Source: Deltaproteobacteria bacterium
Lineage (GTDB): Bacteria > Myxococcota_A > UBA796 > UBA9615
Reading direction: 5' to 3'
Length of the DNA: 36,396 bases
NCBI GenBank assembly: GCA_023954745.1
Contig: JAGSHC010000034.1
Location: 1 to 36,396 of the forward strand
Both the position numbers and the translations under genes were made by a program. Under the pieces are notes generated by a model that had not been told where the DNA came from, did not search any database, and saw only the letters and a list, made by a program, of their open reading frames with translations. Below are positions 14,328-21,108 of the stretch, one piece after another (positions within the stretch are counted from its first letter, which is position 1; the number at the start of each line of letters is the position of its first letter).

Positions 14328-15860
14328 ATGGCGACGGCGCATGCGCCCGACGAGCTGCAGGACGTCGCTGCGGCCCAGCTCGGCGTCGTCGCCATCCAGT
14401 TCGCCGTGGTGCTCGTGGCCGGGTGGGTCGCCATCAAGGCCACAGTGGGAGGCGCAGACTTCTTCGCCGGTGACGTGGGCGCCCTCGTCGCGCGGGGAGC
14501 CCTGGGCAACCTGGGGGATCTCATCACCCTCATCACGGTTGGGCTCTGCGTGGGGTTGTTCCTCCGGACGCGTCGGGAGGTGTCGGGCTTTCCCGTGCTC
14601 ACCGGCGCGGCGGTCCTTCACGTGGGAGCGGCTCTGGGCGTCGCCTGCACCGAGCTGTGGGGACCCTGGCCGCCCGACCTGCTCCCGCGAGGGGTCACGT
14701 ACGCGAGCGTGTGGATCGCCATCTTTCCCCTGGTGATGCCCACGACCTTCCGGCGCTCCGTCATCACCTCGTTCCTGGCGGCGGCGATGATCCCGGTGGG
14801 ACTTGCGCTCTCGGTGCTCTTGGGGCCCAACGAATGGCCTACGACGGGGGTTGCGGCGGCGCTGGTGGTGCCGACGTTCATCATCGCCGCCCTCGCCATC
14901 TTCCCGGGGAGCACCCTGCATCGACTGCGGGAGGAGGCCGCTCTCGCTCGGTCCATCGGCTCCTACACCCTGACGGAGAAGCTCGGCCAGGGGGGCATGG
15001 GCGAGGTGTGGCGCGCCTCCCACCAACTGCTCGCGCGCCCGGCCGCCGTGAAGCTGGTGCGGCAGGAGAACCTGGGGACCGAGGAGGAGGCGGAGGCGGC
15101 GCTGACTCGCTTCGAGCGGGAGGCCCAGGCGACCGCCACCCTCGTCTCACCCCACACGATCCAGCTCTTCGACTTCGGCCGGACGCGGGAGGGCGACTTC
15201 TACTACGTGATGGAGCTCCTCGACGGGGTCGACCTGCAGGCGCTGGTGACGGAGCACGGGCCCCTGCCTCCCGAACGGGTGGTCTGGCTCCTCGAACAGG
15301 CCTGCCACAGCCTGGAGGAAGCCCACCGGCGCGGCCTGGTCCATCGGGACATCAAGCCCGCGAACCTGTTCGCCTGTCGCTACGGCCTCGATGCGGACTT
15401 CGTCAAGGTGCTCGACTTCGGACTCGTGCGTCGCGACCAGGGCGCCCAGGACGACGTCCAACTCACGGCCGTGGGCACGGTGACGGGCACTGCGGCCTAC
15501 ATGGCCCCGGAGCGGGTCGATGGACTCGCCGGGGGAGCCCCAGTCGACATCTACGCCCTCGGATGCGTGGCCTACTGGCTCCTCACGGGCGGCCTCGTGT
15601 TCGAAGCCGACTCGGCGATGAAGCAGCTGGTGATGCACGCCCGAGACACCCCCGACCCGCCGTCTCGGCGCTCGGAGTTCGAGGTGCCCGACGACCTCGA
15701 CGCCCTGATCCTGCGTTGTCTGGCCAAGGACCCCCAGGAGAGGCCAGGGACTGCTGGGGTGCTTCGGGATGAGTTGCTCGCCCTCGCGCTGCCGAGGCCC
15801 TGGACCGGAGAGCGCGCAACCCGCTGGTGGAACCGGGTCTTCCCGCCGTCCAATACGTGA
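14328..15860 (+). CDS. Membrane-anchored Hanks-type Ser/Thr protein kinase (C-terminal kinase domain)
   Basis: 510 residues from ATG 14328. About six hydrophobic segments occupy residues 16-195. A full Hanks kinase domain follows from about 213: Gly loop KLGQGGMGEVW (218-228), Lys242, alpha-C Glu265 in RFEREAQ, HRDIKPAN (339-346), DFG (363-365) and GTAAYMAPE. All catalytic residues are present, so it should be active, with the kinase on the cytoplasmic side. Most bacterial relatives have the kinase first and the anchor after; here the order is reversed. ATG 14328 has no SD. CTG 14262 lies behind GAGGAGG and would add 22 residues, so it may be the true start. It is the first gene of the five-gene operon; its stop overlaps the next start (GTGA). 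Confidence 0.9.
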   Translation: MATAHAPDELQDVAAAQLGVVAIQFAVVLVAGWVAIKATVGGADFFAGDVGALVARGALGNLGDLITLITVGLCVGLFLRTRREVSGFPVLTGAAVLHVGAALGVACTELWGPWPPDLLPRGVTYASVWIAIFPLVMPTTFRRSVITSFLAAAMIPVGLALSVLLGPNEWPTTGVAAALVVPTFIIAALAIFPGSTLHRLREEAALARSIGSYTLTEKLGQGGMGEVWRASHQLLARPAAVKLVRQENLGTEEEAEAALTRFEREAQATATLVSPHTIQLFDFGRTREGDFYYVMELLDGVDLQALVTEHGPLPPERVVWLLEQACHSLEEAHRRGLVHRDIKPANLFACRYGLDADFVKVLDFGLVRRDQGAQDDVQLTAVGTVTGTAAYMAPERVDGLAGGAPVDIYALGCVAYWLLTGGLVFEADSAMKQLVMHARDTPDPPSRRSEFEVPDDLDALILRCLAKDPQERPGTAGVLRDELLALALPRPWTGERATRWWNRVFPPSNT

Positions 15861-18106
15861 GCGACTCGGACGCAGCGCTGCGGCGCACCGCCAACGTCGC
15901 GGCGCTGGGCTCGGCCGCTCTCATCGCCCAGCAGGTCGGCTCCAAGGCGGCGCGAGACGCACTCTTCCTCTCCAGCTTCGACGTCACCTCGCTCCCCCTG
16001 ATGCTGGGGGCCGCCGCGGCGATCTCCGTGGTGGGCTCGCTCCTCATCGCCCGGGCCATGAGCCGGGTGGGCCCGCAGCGCCTCGTGCCCGCAGCGTTCT
16101 TCACCAGCGCCGTGCTCCTGCTCCTCGAGTGGCTCGCGGCCTCCGCGCTCCCCCGCGTCGTCGCCGTCGTGTTCTTCATCCACGTCGCCGGGTTCGGTCT
16201 CATCCTGATCAGCGGGTTCTGGTCGCTGCTGTCGGAGCGCTTCGACCCGCGCAGCGCCAAGGCCATGCTCGGGCGCATCGCCATGGCGGGGACCGTCGGC
16301 GGTCTCGTGGGGGGCCTCCTCGCCGAACGCATCGCGGCCACGTTGGGTCTGCTTCCGATGCTGCCCGTGCTGGCCGGCCTGACGGCCGCAGCTGGGGTCA
16401 CCACCCTACGCATCCGGGGGCCTGCCACCTCGAGGGCGGTCTCGATGGAGGAGTCCTCGGGGGTCGCAGTGCTCCGCCGGGTTCCGTACCTGCGCCACCT
16501 CGCGATGCTCGTCCTTCTGGGCACCATCGCCGCCACGTTCCTCGACTACGTCTTCAAGGCGAGGGCGGCAGCGAGCCTCGCCGACGGAGACGAGCTCCTC
16601 CGCTTCTTCGCCGTCTTCTACACGGCGGCGGCCTTCCTCACGATGGTGGTGCAAGGCGGCTTCGGACGGCGGGTCCTCCAGACCTGGGGCATCGTGCCCG
16701 CCGTCCTGGCCCTCCCCGCAGGAGTGGTGGGGGGCTCCCTCGTCGCCCTCGCCGCCCCAGGTCTCGCCGCCGCCGCCATCGCCCGGGGTACTGAGTCGGT
16801 CCTCCGCTCGTCCCTGTATCGCGGGGGGTACGAGGCCCTCTTCGCCCCGCTGCGCACCGCCGAGAAGCGCGCGACGAAGTCCATCATCGACGTGGGCTTC
16901 GACCGCCTGGGGGACGGCCTCGGGGCCGCGGCTGTGCTGGGGCTGCTCGCCCTGGGGACCTACGGCGAGCAGGCGATGCTCGCTGCCGCGGCGCTCCTCG
17001 GGCTCGCGAGTGTCTTCGTGGCCCTCAAGCTGCGCGCGGGGTACGTGGCGGCCCTGGAGCGCAGCTTGCGAGAGATGTCGCTGGAGGTGGAGGCCCTGCA
17101 GGAGATGGACGAGGCGACACAGCACATCCTCACCGTCACCCTGAAGTCGTCGTACCTGTCCGACTTCGGTCAGTACATCGACAAGCTCCGCACCACGGCC
17201 CAGCGGCTGCCTCCCGTGGCGAAGCCCCCCTCTACCGAGGCTTCATCGGCTCCGATGAGCGCAGAGGCCCGGCTGCTGGAAGACCTGCGCTCGGGGGACG
17301 TCGACCGAGTCCTGCAGAGCTTGACGCAGGGCCGCCTCGACGACTCCCTGATCCCAGCCGCGGTGGGACTCCTGGGCTGGGATGACGTAGCACCGGCAGT
17401 CACTGCCGCCCTCATGGACGTGTCCGAGGAGGCCGTCCCGGCGGCCCGCGACGCCCTGCTGGACCCCGACGAGGTCTTCGCGGTGCGACGAAGGGTGGCG
17501 GCAATCCTGGGGGCGGCGGCGAACCCCGAGTCCGTGAACGCGCTCCTCACCGGACTGAGCGACCCGCGCTTTGCGGTGCGCTTTCGGTGCGGCCGCGCCC
17601 TCCGCTCGGCCGTGGAGGCTCACCCCGAGCTCGCGCCAGACTCCGGGCTGGTGCACGAGGTGGTCATCGCCGAGGTCGCCCGCCAGCGGAAGGTGTGGAA
17701 GGGCCAGCGACTCCTCGATGCCGCCGGGGAGTCTCCCTTCGTCAGCGACGTGCTGAGCGACCGCGCCGACCGGGGCCTCGAGCACGTCGTCACGCTGCTC
17801 TCCCTCGTCCTGGAGACGGAGCCGCTGGTCATCGCCTACCACGCGCTGCACACCGACGACCGCATGCTCAAGGGGACGGCCCTCGAGTACCTCGAGCACG
17901 TGCTCCCCGAGTCGGTGCGCACCGTGCTGTGGCCCTTTCTGGAAGCCGATGACCGTCGCGACTCTGGGGATGGGCGCACGGATCAGGAGGTCCTGGACTC
18001 CCTGCTCAACTCCCACCGGTCCATCGTCATGCATCTGGAGAGCGCAAAGGTTCGCGGGGCCGCTGCTACGGTGCTGACACCCACTGTGGAGGAGGGGAAT
18101 GACTGA
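15857..18106 (+). CDS. ATP/ADP translocase (Tlc/Npt)-family transporter with C-terminal HEAT-like domain
   Basis: 749 residues from GTG 15857, which overlaps the kinase stop by 4 bp; GTG 15827 would add ten residues. Residues 1-400 hold about 11-12 hydrophobic segments with the SKAARDALFLSSFD and LPLMLGAAAAI pattern typical of the family. These are nucleotide exchangers best known from Rickettsia, Chlamydia and plastids, with homologues in free-living bacteria. A helical linker at about 400-470 is followed by alpha-helical repeats at about 480-690 (DPDEVFAVRRRVAAILGAAA, LSDPRFAVRFRCGRAL) that look like HEAT repeats and may bind a protein partner. Substrate and direction are not shown by the sequence. 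It is followed immediately by a second family member with an 8-bp overlap. Confidence 0.82.
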   Translation: MSDSDAALRRTANVAALGSAALIAQQVGSKAARDALFLSSFDVTSLPLMLGAAAAISVVGSLLIARAMSRVGPQRLVPAAFFTSAVLLLLEWLAASALPRVVAVVFFIHVAGFGLILISGFWSLLSERFDPRSAKAMLGRIAMAGTVGGLVGGLLAERIAATLGLLPMLPVLAGLTAAAGVTTLRIRGPATSRAVSMEESSGVAVLRRVPYLRHLAMLVLLGTIAATFLDYVFKARAAASLADGDELLRFFAVFYTAAAFLTMVVQGGFGRRVLQTWGIVPAVLALPAGVVGGSLVALAAPGLAAAAIARGTESVLRSSLYRGGYEALFAPLRTAEKRATKSIIDVGFDRLGDGLGAAAVLGLLALGTYGEQAMLAAAALLGLASVFVALKLRAGYVAALERSLREMSLEVEALQEMDEATQHILTVTLKSSYLSDFGQYIDKLRTTAQRLPPVAKPPSTEASSAPMSAEARLLEDLRSGDVDRVLQSLTQGRLDDSLIPAAVGLLGWDDVAPAVTAALMDVSEEAVPAARDALLDPDEVFAVRRRVAAILGAAANPESVNALLTGLSDPRFAVRFRCGRALRSAVEAHPELAPDSGLVHEVVIAEVARQRKVWKGQRLLDAAGESPFVSDVLSDRADRGLEHVVTLLSLVLETEPLVIAYHALHTDDRMLKGTALEYLEHVLPESVRTVLWPFLEADDRRDSGDGRTDQEVLDSLLNSHRSIVMHLESAKVRGAAATVLTPTVEEGND
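18067..18097 (+). promoter_or_regulatory. Possible internal promoter and strong SD of the second translocase gene
   Basis: TGCTACGGT (hexamer TACGGT 18067-18072) lies within the end of the upstream gene. GGAGGAGGGG (18088-18097) precedes ATG 18099. The SD is convincing. The internal promoter rests only on the GCTAC pattern seen elsewhere here. Confidence 0.4.
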
Positions 18107-19457
18107 GACTGCGCGGAAGGGGCCGCTGGCGCGCCTCTTGGCCTTGTTCAGCGAGGTGCGACCGGGGGAGGGGGTGAACCTCCTCCTCATGGCCCTCAAT
18201 CTGTTCCTCGCCCTCGTGGGCTACTACGTCATCAAGACAGTGCGGGAGCCGCTGATCCTCGAGAGCGGGGGCGCGGAGCTGAAGTCCTACGCCTCGGCGC
18301 TGCAGGCATTCGTGCTCATGGGGCTGGTCCCCTTCTACTCGTGGTTCAGCGAGCGCGTGGACCGCAGCAAGCTCATCCGCGGCGTCGTCATCTTCTTCGT
18401 GGCGTGCATCGAGGTCTTCTACTTCGCGGCGAAGCTCGACGTCCCCTTCGTGGGGCTCGCCTTCTTCGTGTGGGTGGGCATCTTCAGCCTCGCGATCATC
18501 GCGCAGTTCTGGTCCTACGCGAACGACGTGTACGACGAGGAGTCGGGGAAGCGCCTGTTCCCCGTCATCGCCATCGGCGCCGCCGCGGGCTCGATGGTGG
18601 GGAGCCGCGTCGCCGGGTGGCTCTTCGACCTCGGGATCTCGGCCCACAACATGATGCAGGTGACAGCAGGCTTGCTCGTGGCGCACCTGGCGATCTACCT
18701 CGTGCTGGAGCGGCGGTTGGTGGCCGGCATCGGGGTGCCAGAGCCGGACACCGAGCGCGGCGCCCTCAGCGGGGGGAACGGCTTCACCCTGGTGTTCAAG
18801 AGTCGCTACCTGCTGCTCATCGGCGGCGTGTTGGTGCTCGCGAACCTCGTGAACACCACCGGCGAGTACATCCTCAGCAAGATGGTGGTGAGCAAGGCCG
18901 AGGCCCTCGCCGTGGCGGACCCGACCCTCGAGGTGGGCGCGTGGATCGGCGCGTTCTACGGGGACTACTTCTTCGTGGTGAACGTGGTGACCCTCGTGCT
19001 CCAGGCCTTCGTGGTGTCCCGCATCGTGAAGTTCCTGGGCCTGCGCGGCGTCGTGCTCGCGCTCCCCATCGTGGCCATGGGGACGTACGCAGCGGCGGCG
19101 GCGGGAGTGGGCTTCGCGGCGATGCGCTGGGCAAAGACGGCGGAGAACTCCACCGACTACTCGGTCATGAACACCGCGAAGGCCATGCTCTGGCTACCCA
19201 CGACCCGCGAGGAGAAATACAAGGCGAAGCAAGCCATCGACACGTTCTTCGTGCGCTTCGGCGACGTGATGGCGGCGGGCCTGGTGTTCGCCGGAACCAC
19301 GTGGCTGGGCTTCGGGTTGCGCGGCTTCGCGGCGACGAACCTGGTGCTCATCCTGGTGTGGATCGCCCTGGCGATGGTCTTGCTCAAGGAGTACCGCCGC
19401 ATCAGCGCCGAGCGAGAGAAGGCATCGACGAGTCCCGAGGAAGGGAGCCCCGAATGA
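18099..19457 (+). CDS. ATP/ADP translocase (Tlc/Npt)-family transporter
   Basis: 452 residues from ATG 18099, overlapping the previous gene by 8 bp, with a strong SD. About 11-12 membrane segments span the whole chain. YYVIKTVREPLIL near residue 42 matches the conserved K-x-x-R-(D/E) stretch of the family, followed by FVLMGLVPFYSWFSERVDR and FWSYANDVYDEESGKRLFP. It lacks the HEAT-like tail of its neighbour, so the two are diverged tandem paralogues that might work as a pair. Nucleotide exchange across the inner membrane is the family role; here the substrate is unproven. Its stop overlaps the ATG of the barrel gene (ATGA). Confidence 0.85.
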   Translation: MTETARKGPLARLLALFSEVRPGEGVNLLLMALNLFLALVGYYVIKTVREPLILESGGAELKSYASALQAFVLMGLVPFYSWFSERVDRSKLIRGVVIFFVACIEVFYFAAKLDVPFVGLAFFVWVGIFSLAIIAQFWSYANDVYDEESGKRLFPVIAIGAAAGSMVGSRVAGWLFDLGISAHNMMQVTAGLLVAHLAIYLVLERRLVAGIGVPEPDTERGALSGGNGFTLVFKSRYLLLIGGVLVLANLVNTTGEYILSKMVVSKAEALAVADPTLEVGAWIGAFYGDYFFVVNVVTLVLQAFVVSRIVKFLGLRGVVLALPIVAMGTYAAAAAGVGFAAMRWAKTAENSTDYSVMNTAKAMLWLPTTREEKYKAKQAIDTFFVRFGDVMAAGLVFAGTTWLGFGLRGFAATNLVLILVWIALAMVLLKEYRRISAEREKASTSPEEGSPE

Positions 19458-21106
19458 GGTGGATGGCATGGGTGGCCCTGCTGCTGCTGCTCGGCGGAGC
19501 CGAGGTGGCGAGCGCGCAGGAGGAGGGGGAGGCCGAAGCGGAGGAGGAAGCCTCCGACACCGCGGAGGAGCCGGAGCCGGAGCCGGAGGGTGAGGCGGAG
19601 CCGGAGCCGGAGACCGCGGAAGAGCCGGAGGCGGAGACCGAGACCGCGGAAGAGCCGGAGACCGAGCTCGAGGCGGAGACTGAGCCCGCCGAAGAGCCGG
19701 AGACCGCCGAGGAGGCAGAGCCCGCGCCAGAGCCGGAGCCGGAGCCCGCGCCAGAGCCAGAGCCCGAACCCGCCGCCGAGGCCGCCACGGACGAGCCCGC
19801 CCCGAAGGGCAAGAAGTCGAAGCAGCCCCGGCGGGAGCTCCCCAGCTACGACGGTCGGTCCAAGCGCCCCCTGACCCCTGCCGAGTCCGCCGCGTGGATC
19901 CCCCGCGTCTTGCTCGCGCCGCTCTACGTCGTCAGCGAGTACCTGATCCGCATCCCCGCCGGGGCCCTCGCCACGGGCCTCGAGAAGAACCGCATCCCCG
20001 ACAAGGTCCGCCACGTCCTGTCCTTCGGCAGCCCAGGCAAGGCCATGTGGTACCCCACGGCCCTCATCGACTTTGGCTTCCGGCCCTCCATCGGCCTCTC
20101 CCTCTTCGCCAACGACGCCCCGGGCAAGAACGCCAAGTTCCGCTTCAGCTTCGCCTGGGGCGGCAACAAGTGGTGGCTGGTCTCCCTGCGCGAGCGCATC
20201 TACTTCGGAGAGGGAGCGGAGTTCAACACGCCCTTCGCCGGCAGCCACCTCTCCTTCCACTTTCGATACCTGTCCCGCCCCGACTACCAGTTCTACGGCT
20301 ACGGCCCGACCTCTGGCGGCACCCGCACCCGATTCACGGAGAAGGAGCTCGGCGGCGGAGTCGGTCTGGAGCTGGTGTTCGGCAAGCTCGATGGACTGAC
20401 CCTCGACGTGGGCGTCACCAACCACCGCTTCGAAGGGGGCCACCCCAACCGCAAGCGCGGCGACCTCTCCATCGAGGAGCGCTTCAACACCGCCAACATC
20501 CCCGGCTGGGACGGGTACACCCTCTTCACGGGAGACCTCGGACTCGTGCTCGACAGCCGCAAGGCGCTGCCCGCCGGGGGCTCCGGGGTGCGTCTCGTCC
20601 TCGGCACCAGCGTGCACGGCGACCTCGAGGACACCAGCAACTGGTTCCTCAAGATTCGCGGCGAGGTGGGAGCCGCCCTCGACCTCAACGGGGGCAACCG
20701 CGTCCTCGCGACGCGTCTTCACGTCCAGCTGATCGAACCCCTGACGGGACAGGAGGTCCCGATGGCGGAGCAGATCGCTCTCGGGGGCAACCAGCTCCTC
20801 CGCGGAATCCAGCAAGGTCGCTACCGCGGCATGAGCTCCTTCGTCACCACCGTGCAGTACAGCTACCCCATCTGGGTGTTCCTCGACGGCTTCGTCTTCG
20901 CGGAGACGGGCAACGTCTTTGGGACCAACTTCGCAGGCTTCCATCCCGAAGACTGGACCCTCAACTTCGGAATCGGCTTCCGGAGCAACGCAGACCGGGA
21001 CGCGCGCTTCAACGTGTTGATCGCCGCCGGCACGACACGCTTCGGTGACGAGAACTTCAAGGTGGACAGCTTCCGGCTGGTCATCGGCAACGATCGGGGG
21101 CTCTAG
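19454..21106 (+). CDS. BamA/Omp85-type outer-membrane beta-barrel protein with Glu/Pro-rich linker
   Basis: 550 residues from ATG 19454 (ATGA overlap). A signal peptide ends in VASAQ at about residue 21. Residues 22-115 are almost wholly Glu, Pro, Ala and Thr. After a basic patch (KGKKSKQPRR) comes a region of alternating beta strands to the end. LLRGIQQGRYRG near residue 455 matches the conserved L-R-G-(F/I)-xx-G-R-x-R-G element of the Omp85/surface-antigen barrel. No POTRA repeats are visible, so it is not a classical BamA; it resembles POTRA-less patatin/surface-antigen-like barrels. It may form a pore or anchor for its neighbours, while the acidic linker would span part of the periplasm. 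It is followed 2 nt later by the kinase-like lipoprotein. Confidence 0.8.
   Translation: MRWMAWVALLLLLGGAEVASAQEEGEAEAEEEASDTAEEPEPEPEGEAEPEPETAEEPEAETETAEEPETELEAETEPAEEPETAEEAEPAPEPEPEPAPEPEPEPAAEAATDEPAPKGKKSKQPRRELPSYDGRSKRPLTPAESAAWIPRVLLAPLYVVSEYLIRIPAGALATGLEKNRIPDKVRHVLSFGSPGKAMWYPTALIDFGFRPSIGLSLFANDAPGKNAKFRFSFAWGGNKWWLVSLRERIYFGEGAEFNTPFAGSHLSFHFRYLSRPDYQFYGYGPTSGGTRTRFTEKELGGGVGLELVFGKLDGLTLDVGVTNHRFEGGHPNRKRGDLSIEERFNTANIPGWDGYTLFTGDLGLVLDSRKALPAGGSGVRLVLGTSVHGDLEDTSNWFLKIRGEVGAALDLNGGNRVLATRLHVQLIEPLTGQEVPMAEQIALGGNQLLRGIQQGRYRGMSSFVTTVQYSYPIWVFLDGFVFAETGNVFGTNFAGFHPEDWTLNFGIGFRSNADRDARFNVLIAAGTTRFGDENFKVDSFRLVIGNDRGL
19566..19795 (+). repeat. Low-complexity GAGCCG-type coding repeat
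   Basis: Runs of GAGCCGGAGCCGGAG and GCGGAGACCGAG variants encode the Glu/Pro/Thr/Ala linker of the barrel protein. Such simple repeats can change length by slippage in 6- or 3-bp steps without frameshift. Confidence 0.7.
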
Positions 21107-21108
21107 TC

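Noticed and set aside
19157-20944. 595-codon minus-strand frame opposite the barrel gene with Gly/Leu/Arg repeats
   Set aside because: The repeats are the antisense reading of the Glu/Pro-coding GAGCCG tract. The plus frame has signal peptide and barrel motif.
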